In this document: in pieces, positions 16,415 through 23,850 of the stretch | How positions within the stretch are numbered: position 1 is the first letter of the stretch | Layout of the letters: each line of letters opens with the position of its first letter | Assembly (NCBI RefSeq): GCF_004403985.1 | Contig: NZ_SOHL01000010.1 | Location: 1-50,612, forward strand | From: Cryobacterium gelidum | GTDB taxonomy: Bacteria; Actinomycetota; Actinomycetes; Actinomycetales; Microbacteriaceae | Direction of reading: 5' to 3' | Length of the DNA stretch: 50,612 nucleotides | Notes under the pieces: model-generated | What the model was told of the DNA's origin: nothing | Databases searched by the model: none | Seen by the model: the letters and a program-made list of their open reading frames with translations, nothing else | Made by a program: the position numbers and the translations under genes

Positions 16415-17800
16415 ATGTCATCCGACGTGCCCGCTCTCGCAAACACCCCGGCTGACATTGTCGCCGCAGTCCAGACCGACACCACGGGCGAGGTGACCAT
16501 CGATGGTTTCCGGCGGCGTGTCACCGGCACCGATGAAGCCGGCGTTCGCGAAGAGATCATCGGCCTCGTGGTCGAGACCGCCCGCAGCCGCGGACAATCC
16601 TTACTGCTTCAGGTCAGCGACGAACAGGGCGATTGGCCACTGACCGTGCACCCCAATGGGCGTGTCGAGTCGGCCGGGCCGGTTGTCGTTGCCAGTCACC
16701 CGAAGCGGGCGAGCACCATGCCCCTTCCGCTGGTGACCCCGTTCGAGACACCGACACCGTTCGCCACGCTCGTGCAGCCGCCCGTCGCGGCACCGAAGAG
16801 CGCGCTGTTCGAGTCGCTGTTGGCACCCACGACGGATGCGGCGGCCGCATCACCCGCTCTGTCACCGGTTGCACCGAACCTGGCCGACTTTCTCAACTCG
16901 CGGCCGCCGGCGCCCGCCGGACCGGCCGAGCGGGGCTGGCAGGGCGCCCTCCGCCGCCTGACCGGCGGCCTGGTCTCGCCCACGCCGAGTTCGACCGAGC
17001 GTCAGCACCGTACGGCCGTCGCGGCCGTACAGCGCAGCCTGAACGGCCCGCGAACGATCGTGGTACTCAATCCCAAGGGCGGAGCGCACAAGACGACGGC
17101 GACGCTGCTCATCGCGGCCACGTTCGGCATCTATCGCGGTGGCTACACCCTCGCTTGGGACAACAACGAGACCATGGGCACGCTCGGCGTGCGCGCTCAG
17201 GCCGCCCGGCACACCAACACGGCGGTCGACCTACTGCGCGACCTCGACCGGTTCGGCGACACGCGCTCCCGGGTGGGTGACCTCGACAACTATGTGCGAT
17301 CGCAGGGTGATGCGCAGTTCGACGCGCTCGCCTCTGACCTCGATCCGGCGGGCGCAGCGAGCATCGACGATGACGCCTTTCGCAAGCTTCACGCGTCGCT
17401 GAGCCGCTTTTACCGGGTTCTCGTCATCGACACCGGCAACAACATGCGGGCCAGTAACTGGGAAGCGGCGGTCGATGCCGCCGACCAGCTGGTGATCGTG
17501 TCGACCATTCGCGAAGACACCGGCTATGGTGCGGCCTCACTGATCGACGGCCTGCGGCAGAAGGGTCACGCCGACAAGGTCGCCCAAGCGGTCACCGTGC
17601 TCGCGTCGCCCTCGAAGACCGCCGACGAGCAGCTGTCTAAGCGTCTGCACGACCACTTTCGCCAGCTCACCCGCACGGTCGTCGATGTTCCCTACGACGC
17701 CTCACTGGTTGGTGGCGGCCCGCTCAACGTCGACGCCCTGGCGCCGCGCACCCGTGCCGCGTGGCTGCAGGCGACGGCCGCCATCGCCGAGGGGCTCTGA
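16415..17800 (+). CDS. MinD/ParA-like ATPase with long N-terminal extension
   Basis: 461 residues. The first 210 residues are a small folded part (GEVTIDGFRRRVTGTDEAG) and a long Pro/Ala-rich linker; the ATPase domain starts near residue 210. Its P-loop is LNPKGGAHKTT (residues 218-228): the signature Lys is present, but the usual VG before the second Lys is AH. Later motifs VLVIDTGNN (Walker B, near residue 340) and the NTP-binding tail are present. Similar MinD-like proteins occur in Actinobacteria near type VII secretion genes, none of which are visible here. Membrane or chromosome positioning is a guess. Convergent with proC. Confidence 0.8.
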   Translation: MSSDVPALANTPADIVAAVQTDTTGEVTIDGFRRRVTGTDEAGVREEIIGLVVETARSRGQSLLLQVSDEQGDWPLTVHPNGRVESAGPVVVASHPKRASTMPLPLVTPFETPTPFATLVQPPVAAPKSALFESLLAPTTDAAAASPALSPVAPNLADFLNSRPPAPAGPAERGWQGALRRLTGGLVSPTPSSTERQHRTAVAAVQRSLNGPRTIVVLNPKGGAHKTTATLLIAATFGIYRGGYTLAWDNNETMGTLGVRAQAARHTNTAVDLLRDLDRFGDTRSRVGDLDNYVRSQGDAQFDALASDLDPAGAASIDDDAFRKLHASLSRFYRVLVIDTGNNMRASNWEAAVDAADQLVIVSTIREDTGYGAASLIDGLRQKGHADKVAQAVTVLASPSKTADEQLSKRLHDHFRQLTRTVVDVPYDASLVGGGPLNVDALAPRTRAAWLQATAAIAEGL

Positions 17801-17804
17801 TGAG

Positions 17805-17886
17805 CGCAGGGCTGTAACGTCCGCAAGCCGTAACGCGCGCAGGGCTGTAACGTACGCAGGGCTGCAACGTGCGCAGGGCTGTCGGG
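17805..17886. repeat. 17-base tandem repeat array between two convergent genes
   Basis: Five units starting at 17805, 17822, 17838, 17855 and 17872. The consensus is cgcagggctgtaacgtn; the second unit is diverged (16 bases) and the fifth is truncated at the proC stop region. It fills the whole gap between the MinD-like gene and proC. No spacers of even length separate the units, so it is not a CRISPR array. Confidence 0.85.
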
Positions 17887-17890
17887 CCAC

Positions 17891-18739
17891 TTACGAAGCG
17901 GCCAGTTCCCGGGCGCGCGCGAGGGCTGCGTCCGTTGCGGTATCGAAGAGCTCTTTCAGCCCGCCCTTCTCCAGCTCCCAGATGGCGCGCTCCGTCGTGC
18001 CGGCCGGGCTCGTCACCTGGCGCCGCAGCTCGCTCGGCGATTTGTCCGACACGGCGAGGAGAGCGCTCGCGCCGAGGAAGGTGCCGTTGACCATGATGGC
18101 CGCTTCTTCGCGGGTGAAGCCCTTGCTGCAGGCCGTTTCGGTGAGCTGTTCGATCAGGTAGAACACGTAGGCCGGGCCGGAGCCGGAGATGGTGCTGAGG
18201 GCGTCGAGTTTGCTCTCGGGCACGACCAGCACGTCGCCGACGGTCGCAAATAGAGCGCTGGTGAGCGCCAGGTCGGCCTCGCTCGACCGGGTGCCGGCAC
18301 TGATACCGGTGACGGCCATGCCGACGACGGCTGGGGTGTTCGGCATGGTGCGAACAACGTGCACAGACTCGGGCAGCAGCGACTCGAAGGTGTCGATCGT
18401 GACGCCGGCCGCGACGCTCAGGACCAGCGTGCCCGGCGAGAGGGAGGCTCCGATTTCACCGAGCAGATCGGCCACCATGTACGGCTTGACGGCGATAATG
18501 ACGATTTGGGCGCCATCGATCGCCTTGAGGTTGGCGTCAGCGTCAACCTCGGTCGCGTAGGCGGTGACGCCCTCGGTATCGGCCAGCTCTGCCGCCTTCA
18601 CCGCTGTGCGGTTGGTCACACGAATGCCGCCGTCCACGGTCACGCCCGGCTTGAGCAGGCCGGCCAGAATGGCGCGGGCCATCGATCCGGCGCCGAGGAA
18701 GGCGATCGTGGGCAGAGTCACATTCTGAGGAGAAGTCAT
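17891..18739 (-). CDS. proC: ProC, pyrroline-5-carboxylate reductase
   Basis: Last enzyme of proline synthesis; reduces pyrroline-5-carboxylate with NAD(P)H in the cytoplasm. The Rossmann motif FLGAGSMARAI is at about residues 14-24, VRTMPNTPA near residue 128, and the signature SGSGPAYVFYLIEQL near residue 180, followed by SPAGTTERAI. Length 282 is slightly above the usual 265-275. TAGACT lies exactly six bases before the ATG, so the mRNA is probably leaderless. Divergent from the CDF transporter gene. Confidence 0.95.
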   Translation of the reverse strand: MTSPQNVTLPTIAFLGAGSMARAILAGLLKPGVTVDGGIRVTNRTAVKAAELADTEGVTAYATEVDADANLKAIDGAQIVIIAVKPYMVADLLGEIGASLSPGTLVLSVAAGVTIDTFESLLPESVHVVRTMPNTPAVVGMAVTGISAGTRSSEADLALTSALFATVGDVLVVPESKLDALSTISGSGPAYVFYLIEQLTETACSKGFTREEAAIMVNGTFLGASALLAVSDKSPSELRRQVTSPAGTTERAIWELEKGGLKELFDTATDAALARARELAAS

Positions 18740-18834
18740 CCGACCAGTCTACTTTTTCCGCCATCGGACCGCCCTGAATGGCCAACTCCCCACAGCCTGG
18801 GACGTGCGCTGGCACACGGTTCTAAGATGCTTTC

Positions 18835-19797
18835 ATGAGCGCATCGGGCGGAAACAAGGCAATCGTGGCGGCATTCGCGGCTAATCTGGGCATCGCAGTG
18901 ACCAAGTTCGTAGCCTGGGCATTTTCCGGCTCGTCCTCGATGCTTGCCGAGGCGGTGCACTCGGTCGCGGATGCCGGCAATCAGCTGCTCCTGCTGCTGG
19001 GGGGTCGTAAGGCGAAGAAGCGGGCCGACCTGGAGCATCCGTTCGGCTATGGGCGCGAACGCTACGTCTACGCCTTCGTGGTCTCGATCATTCTGTTCTC
19101 GATCGGCGGGGTGTTCTCGCTCTATGAGGGCTTCGACAAGCTGCAGCACCCACATCCGCTCGAAAACGTTTGGCTGCCGATTCTGGTGCTCACCATAGCG
19201 ATGGTGCTCGAAAGTTTTTCCCTGCGTACCGCGATCAAAGAGTCCAACCATGTGCGAGGAAACCAGACCTGGGTACAGTTCATCCGACATGCGAAGGCCC
19301 CCGAGCTGCCGGTCGTGCTGCTCGAAGACGTGGCGGCCCTCACCGGCCTTACCTTCGCCTTCGTGGGCGTCGGCCTGGCCGTCATCACGGATGAGCCGAT
19401 CTGGGACGCCGTCGGTACGCTCGCAATCGGTGTGCTTCTGGTGCTCGTCGCGATCATTCTCGGCATCGAAACCAAGAGCCTGCTCGTCGGTGAGGGCGCG
19501 AGCAAGAAAGACCTCGATGCCATCAAAACCGCCATTCTGGACGGCCCCGAGACCAAACGCATCATTCACCTTAAGACGCTCTACCTCGGCCCGGATGAGA
19601 TTCTGGTCGGCGCCAAGCTCGCCTTCGACGGTGAGCACCGCTTTGCCGATGTTGCCACGGACATCAATGCCGTCGAAACTCGCATTCGCGCCGCAGTACC
19701 GCTCGCTCGAACGATCTACCTCGAGCCCGATATCTTCTTCGACCCGAACCTGGCTGATCCCCCGACCGACACCTTCGTGATCAAGGGGCGGGAATAG
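18835..19797 (+). CDS. Cation diffusion facilitator (CDF), SLC30A9/ZnT9-like branch
   Basis: 320 residues, about six membrane segments. The metal site of segment 2 is AEAVHSVADAGN (His42, Asp46). Segment 5 reads LLEDVAALTG, the variant found in the ZnT9-like branch in place of HxxxD, so the transported ion is uncertain (zinc, cobalt, iron or manganese). A cytoplasmic C-terminal domain starts near residue 215. It probably exports divalent metal ions in exchange for protons. TAAGAT is exactly six bases before the ATG (leaderless). It converges on tadA with a three-base gap. Confidence 0.88.
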   Translation: MSASGGNKAIVAAFAANLGIAVTKFVAWAFSGSSSMLAEAVHSVADAGNQLLLLLGGRKAKKRADLEHPFGYGRERYVYAFVVSIILFSIGGVFSLYEGFDKLQHPHPLENVWLPILVLTIAMVLESFSLRTAIKESNHVRGNQTWVQFIRHAKAPELPVVLLEDVAALTGLTFAFVGVGLAVITDEPIWDAVGTLAIGVLLVLVAIILGIETKSLLVGEGASKKDLDAIKTAILDGPETKRIIHLKTLYLGPDEILVGAKLAFDGEHRFADVATDINAVETRIRAAVPLARTIYLEPDIFFDPNLADPPTDTFVIKGRE

Positions 19798-19800
19798 ACC

Positions 19801-20277
19801 TCAGCGGCTGGCTCGGCGGGCGGGATTGTTGAAAAACTCCCGCAGGATCTCGCTGCACGCGTGCGCATTGACGTCGGCAAAGACCTCGACCCGATGGTTG
19901 AGCCGACGGTCGCGCAGTACGTCATAGACCGATCCGGCCGCTCCCGCCTTCTCGTCCCAGGCGCCGAACACGACCGTTGGTACCCGCGCGGCGAGAATCG
20001 CGCCGGCGCACATCACGCAGGGTTCGAGGGTGACGATCAGGGTGCATCCGGTCAGGTGCCAGTCCCCGGAGTGCGCGGCGGCCTGCCGGATGGCCACGAC
20101 TTCCGCGTGGAGCGTCGGGTCTTGGTGTAATTCACGCTCGTTCCGGCCCCGGCCGATCACGTAGCCGGCAGCATCGACGATGACGGCGCCGACCGGAACG
20201 TCGTCGGAGGCGAGGGCCGCGCGCGCCTCGGCCAGGGCGAGCAGCATCCACTCAGTGTGCTGATCTCGTGCGCGCAT
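19801..20277 (-). CDS. tadA: TadA-type tRNA-specific adenosine deaminase / nucleoside deaminase
   Basis: 158 residues with the zinc and proton-shuttle motif HAEVVAI near residue 57 and PCVMCAGAI near residue 85. TadA converts A34 to inosine in tRNA-Arg(ACG), and such a tRNA gene is present at 25423-25495. A free-base deaminase cannot be excluded by motif alone, but the length and context favour TadA. Divergent from upp across 44 bases; agaggtgacag before the ATG can serve as ribosome binding site. Confidence 0.88.
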   Translation of the reverse strand: MRARDQHTEWMLLALAEARAALASDDVPVGAVIVDAAGYVIGRGRNERELHQDPTLHAEVVAIRQAAAHSGDWHLTGCTLIVTLEPCVMCAGAILAARVPTVVFGAWDEKAGAAGSVYDVLRDRRLNHRVEVFADVNAHACSEILREFFNNPARRASR

Positions 20278-20321
20278 CTGTCACCTCTAGCCGTGGGAAT
20301 GCCAATAGTAGAGTTGAGCCT

Positions 20322-20954
20322 ATGCGAGTCCATGTTGCCGACCACCCGCTCATCACGCACAAGCTCACCGTGCTTCGCGATAGGCACACGCCGTCACCGC
20401 TGTTTAGATCGCTGGTCGAGGAGATCATGACGTTGCTCGCCTACGAGGGCACGCGCGGTGTCCGCGTGGAGGCTGTCACCGTGCAGACCCCCGTGTCGGC
20501 CGCCCAGGGTGTGCGCATCAGCGAGCCGAAGCCGCTCGTGGTGCCTATTCTGCGGGCCGGGCTCGGGATGCTCGAGGGCATGGTGAAGCTGCTGCCGACC
20601 GCCGAGGTTGGCTTTCTCGGCATGGCGCGCAACGAAGAAACGCTGCAGCCCACGACCTATGCCGAGCGTCTTCCCGATGACCTGTCGGATCGGCAGTGCT
20701 TTGTGCTCGATCCGATGCTCGCCACCGGCGGGTCGCTCATTGCCGCCATCAACTTTCTGTTCGACCGTGGCGCAGTCGACGTGACAGCGATCTGCATCCT
20801 CGCTGCGCCGGAAGGCCTCGCCGCCGTCGAGAAAGCCCTTGCGGGCCGAGAAGTGACCATCGTGCTGGGCGCCGTTGACGAGAAGCTGGACGAGCAGGGC
20901 TATATCGTGCCCGGCCTCGGCGACGCCGGCGACCGTCTGTACGGACTGGTCTGA
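20322..20954 (+). CDS. upp: Upp, uracil phosphoribosyltransferase
   Basis: Salvages uracil to UMP with PRPP. 210 residues from the ATG at 20322 ([15 protein letters not shown]), a standard Upp N terminus. The PRPP loop is [11 protein letters not shown] near residue 132, and the uracil-binding C terminus is [15 protein letters not shown]. The longer frame to 20268 would run into tadA. TAGAGT at 20309-20314 would start the transcript one base before the ATG. The tadA-upp divergent pair is common in Micrococcales by my recollection. Confidence 0.95.
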   Translation: MRVHVADHPLITHKLTVLRDRHTPSPLFRSLVEEIMTLLAYEGTRGVRVEAVTVQTPVSAAQGVRISEPKPLVVPILRAGLGMLEGMVKLLPTAEVGFLGMARNEETLQPTTYAERLPDDLSDRQCFVLDPMLATGGSLIAAINFLFDRGAVDVTAICILAAPEGLAAVEKALAGREVTIVLGAVDEKLDEQGYIVPGLGDAGDRLYGLV

Positions 20955-21158
20955 CGAACTGATTGACGAGATCCGGTGGACGCATGCAGGTCCTGCGACC
21001 AGCAACACGCCAGGCCGGCTTTACATCAATAATCTTTGATTTATCGACGTTTTACCTTGGAAAATTTCACAATGCTGTGATGGTGCAACGAATCGCCTAA
21101 ATGGACGCGACCCCGCGAACGTGGTGCACGTCATGCGGAGACTTCCCGCGACATCAAA

Positions 21159-21188
21159 TTGACACACGGCGTCACATTCCGCTTTACT
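21159..21188 (+). promoter_or_regulatory. Promoter TTGACA-18-TTTACT of a leaderless leader peptide
   Basis: A perfect -35 hexamer TTGACA (21159-21164), an 18-base spacer and TTTACT (21183-21188). The predicted start falls at 21195-21196, on the ATG of the Cys-rich peptide. It is the clearest -35/-10 pair in the window. Confidence 0.7.
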
Positions 21189-21195
21189 CATATTC

Positions 21196-21300
21196 ATGAC
21201 AACCAGCGCACGCCCCCTGACCTCCCCCGAGGCCCCCGGGACTGCCGCCATGATGATGGCCGGCATCCCCGCCAGCCGCTGTTGCCGAATGTGTCGCTAA
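21196..21300 (+). CDS. 34-residue Cys-rich leader peptide
   Basis: ATG at 21196 to TAA at 21300. The peptide starts MTTSARPLTSPEAPG, holds three Met in a row, and ends ASRCCRMCR, with three Cys among the last six residues directly before the stop. There is no ribosome binding site, and the promoter places the transcript start on the ATG. This matches the design of actinobacterial leaderless peptides with terminal Cys codons, shown in mycobacteria to act as Cys-responsive attenuators of downstream genes. Downstream come a strong hairpin (21359-21381) and the winged-helix regulator gene at 21477. Regulation by cysteine is inferred. Confidence 0.65.
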   Translation: MTTSARPLTSPEAPGTAAMMMAGIPASRCCRMCR

Positions 21301-21358
21301 CCGAAACCTTCCTTCGCGTCCCTGCCTGACCGACTTCTGAATCGTCGGGCCGACGCCC

Positions 21359-21381
21359 CGAATGCTGGTTTGCAGCATTCG
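21359..21381 (+). promoter_or_regulatory. Hairpin in the leader between the Cys peptide and the regulator gene
   Basis: CGAATGCTG (21359-21367) is perfectly complementary to CAGCATTCG (21373-21381) around a five-base loop, followed by a shorter GGCC-TGC-GGGCC stem. There is no T-run, so it may act by masking or exposing downstream mRNA rather than as an intrinsic terminator. Confidence 0.55.
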
Positions 21382-21476
21382 CCCCCGGCCTGCGGGCCAC
21401 AGAGGAACCTCCGTTCGGAAATTGCGCTTTCGCGCATCCGTCAGGCTCCTATCGATCGAACAGTCAAGGACCTTTC

Positions 21477-22181
21477 ATGTCTCTCGCACACATCCACGCC
21501 ACGCGCCCCACACCTTTCAACCGCCCCGATTTGACCCTGGCGCCGCCGGTTGCCGCTCCGCGCATTCGCGCCGTGCCGACCGGTACCGAAGCTCGCGGCT
21601 TCGTTCTCTATGTCGGCATTGATGAGGCCAAGGCGGCCGCAGCCGGCACGAGCCTGAACCGCATCGTTGAGGCGCTCAAGGCCCTCGCCGCCGACATCGT
21701 ACCCTCGTCTGAAACCTACGCCGCCGTTGCACTGGCTCCGGAGGGTGCCGGCGGACGCGACGTTGATGTCGTGCGCCTGGCCCTACAGGACCCGGCTGCT
21801 TTGGCTGCGCACCGCGCCGAACCGGAGGAGCTGGACCGTGCACGCAGCGGCGTCGTGGTGGACATCTCCCGTAAGCGCGTCATTCTCGACAATGAGACTG
21901 CCTCCCTGACCTACAAAGAGTTCGAGCTGCTGCAATATCTCGTGCTGCGCGAAGGCCGCACCATCGACCGCGCTGAGATCATTTCATCGCTGTGGAACTC
22001 CGCCGACGAGGATGACGCGCCGAATGAGCGCACCATCGACGTACACGTTCGTCGCCTGCGCTCCAAGCTCGGCCGCTATGAAGACATCGTTCGCACGGTG
22101 CGCGGCGTCGGCTACCGTTTCGACCGCCACGCCGATGTCGCCATTCGTCAGTCGACCACCCCGAGCCCCGACCTGTTCTAG
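21477..22181 (+). CDS. Winged-helix regulator of OmpR/PhoB type without a receiver Asp
   Basis: 234 residues. The C-terminal third (about 125-215) is a Trans_reg_C DNA-binding domain: LTYKEFELLQYLVLREG, then NERTIDVHVRRLRSKLG and VRTVRGVGYRF. The N-terminal half (about 38-115) does not show the Asp-Asp-Asp-Lys pocket of a response regulator, so it is probably not phosphorylated; it may sense something else or only dimerise. A ribosome binding site aagga lies six bases before the ATG, unlike the many leaderless genes around. It is preceded by the Cys-rich leader. Targets are unknown. Confidence 0.82.
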   Translation: MSLAHIHATRPTPFNRPDLTLAPPVAAPRIRAVPTGTEARGFVLYVGIDEAKAAAAGTSLNRIVEALKALAADIVPSSETYAAVALAPEGAGGRDVDVVRLALQDPAALAAHRAEPEELDRARSGVVVDISRKRVILDNETASLTYKEFELLQYLVLREGRTIDRAEIISSLWNSADEDDAPNERTIDVHVRRLRSKLGRYEDIVRTVRGVGYRFDRHADVAIRQSTTPSPDLF

Positions 22182-22229
22182 GCCGTCTCGCCGGTCGGTC
22201 GCTGACTACTCGGCGACGTTAACGTGACT

Positions 22230-22268
22230 GAGGGCCAGTCGCAGAGGCTACGACTGACCCTCTTCCCT
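22230..22268 (+). terminator. Terminator hairpin after the winged-helix regulator gene
   Basis: GAGGG-c-CAGTCG pairs with CGACTG-a-CCCTC (22230-22262, one mismatch), followed by a pyrimidine run tcttccctt. Efficiency is uncertain because the tail is not pure T. Confidence 0.5.
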
Positions 22269-22519
22269 TGCACCAAGAGTGTCCTGCAATCACATTCCAC
22301 GTCGTCCGCCACAGCAAACGGTTGACGCACCTAAAATATATAACGAATAGGTAACGGGCGCCACCTTTCGTGGAGAAAATCACCTGCGAGTTTCATGCCA
22401 AGCACCTGACTGTTCCCCCACTGAGCGGATACCGCTCCACGGCCGCACACGGTGCCCGCCGAACGCCCAGAGTCTCTATCCTTGGAGGACAACGGAGAGA
22501 ACAAGGCGAGGAGCCGCAG

Positions 22520-22981
22520 GTGGTGGATCGAACGGTCGCGGTCAGCGCATGGGAATCCCTGTTTCGGGCCCAGGTCGCCATCATGCGCAGTCTGGCGGCG
22601 AATTTTCCCTCGAAGGAAATTTCCCTCAACGAGTACGACGTGATGTTCAATCTGTCTCGGCAGCCGGACCGGCGTATCCGCTTGCGCGAACTCAACCAAC
22701 ATGTGCTGTTGACCCAGCCGAGCGTGAGCCGGCTCGTCGATCGCCTCGTCTTCCGCGGGTACCTGCACAAGCACACCGATCCAACAGACGGTCGCGGTGC
22801 CATCATCGAACTCACGGATGCCGGTCTCGCCCTGTTTCGACGGGTCGCCGTTGACCATATGGACTCCATCGCAGGGCGCATCGGCGAGGCCCTCAGCGAG
22901 GCCGAGCTGCAGCAACTGACGATGCTATGTGACAAATTGCGCAGCGATTGTTCTGGCGACGATCCAGTTCCCGGGGACTAG
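22520..22981 (+). CDS. MarR-family transcriptional regulator
   Basis: 153 residues from the GTG at 22520, which has cgaggag six bases upstream. The winged-helix domain reads RIRLRELNQHVLLTQPSVSR then LVDRLVFRGYLHKH, with the wing TDPTDGRGAIIELT, typical MarR features. The open frame extends up to 22370 without homology and without a start signal, so the shorter form is preferred. The AT-rich stretch at 22331-22354 probably holds its promoter. It may control itself or the SDR gene downstream; the ligand is unknown. Confidence 0.85.
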   Translation: MVDRTVAVSAWESLFRAQVAIMRSLAANFPSKEISLNEYDVMFNLSRQPDRRIRLRELNQHVLLTQPSVSRLVDRLVFRGYLHKHTDPTDGRGAIIELTDAGLALFRRVAVDHMDSIAGRIGEALSEAELQQLTMLCDKLRSDCSGDDPVPGD

Positions 22982-23079
22982 CCGCGGGTGAGAACCGTCG
23001 GCGGGAGCAAAGAGGTGCTCGCGTGTGCCGATACCATCAATCTCGCGCAATCACTCATGAGTCCGTCTAGTCTGAAGGC

Positions 23080-23778
23080 ATGACTTCTCTCGCCGGCTCC
23101 TCCGTGCTTGTCGTTGGCGCCACCGGCGGCTTGGGCCATGAAATTGCCCGGATCCTGAGCGCGGAGGGCGCCCTGCTCACCCTCCACGGGCGCAACGCGC
23201 AGCGCGTGATCAATTTAGGCATCGCCGGGGCGGTGGCCAGTGGCGACCTGTGTGATCCGGAGACCGCTACGCAGCTCGTGGCCGCCGCAGTGGCCGCGCA
23301 TGGCCGCCTCGACGGCATAGTCAACGCCGCTGGGCTCGTAGCGTTCGGCGCCCTGGCGGAGGTCTCAGACGACACGATCGACACCCTGATGGCGGTGAAT
23401 GCCACAGCACCGATGCGGCTGCTCCGCGCCGCCCATCCCGCCCTGGCTGAATCGGCGGCGACACACCGGGATCCATTCTTTCTCACGCTCAGTGGCATCG
23501 TGAGTGAGAGTCCGACCGCGAATATGGCGGCCTACTCGGCGTCGAAGGCGGCCCTAGCCGCGTTCGGGACGGCGGCCGGGCGTGAAATACGGCGGGACGG
23601 CATCCGTTTCATTGACGCGCGCCCCGGCCACACCGAAACCGGACTTGCCACCCGGCCTATCCAGGGGTCCGCGCCGCGCCTGCCCACCGGGTACCGCCCC
23701 GCCGATGTCGCCCGCCGCATTGTCGACGCGATCATCGCCGGCGAGCGCGACCTGCCGAGCACCGCTTTCTCCGCGTAG
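23080..23778 (+). CDS. Short-chain dehydrogenase/reductase
   Basis: 232 residues, classical SDR: the cofactor loop GATGGLGHE at about residues 13-21, the NAG-like NAAG motif in GIVNAAGLVAFG, a Ser at SGIVSES, and the catalytic YSASK at residues 152-156. Substrate is unknown. TAGTCT lies exactly six bases before the ATG (leaderless). It converges on the photolyase gene; 57 bases between them carry 15-base tandem repeats. Confidence 0.88.
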   Translation: MTSLAGSSVLVVGATGGLGHEIARILSAEGALLTLHGRNAQRVINLGIAGAVASGDLCDPETATQLVAAAVAAHGRLDGIVNAAGLVAFGALAEVSDDTIDTLMAVNATAPMRLLRAAHPALAESAATHRDPFFLTLSGIVSESPTANMAAYSASKAALAAFGTAAGREIRRDGIRFIDARPGHTETGLATRPIQGSAPRLPTGYRPADVARRIVDAIIAGERDLPSTAFSA

Positions 23779-23805
23779 CGGGCAGCTGCCACGAAACGGC
23801 ACCCT

Positions 23806-23850
23806 CTACCGGTCGGTGCGCTACCGATCGGTGCGCTACCAGTCGGTGCG
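23806..23850. repeat. Three 15-base tandem repeats across the photolyase stop codon
   Basis: Units 23806-23820, 23821-23835 and 23836-23850 read ctaccggtcggtgcg with one or two changes. Each unit carries its own in-frame stop on the minus strand (RTDW/R then TAG), and the third unit holds the actual stop of the photolyase gene. Confidence 0.85.

Noticed and set aside
17805..17886. CRISPR array
   Set aside because: Units of 16-17 bases are joined directly without spacers, and no cas gene is near.
18736..19638. 300-codon frame opposite the cation diffusion facilitator gene
   Set aside because: Antisense shadow with His/Gln/Asp-rich composition and no homology pattern.
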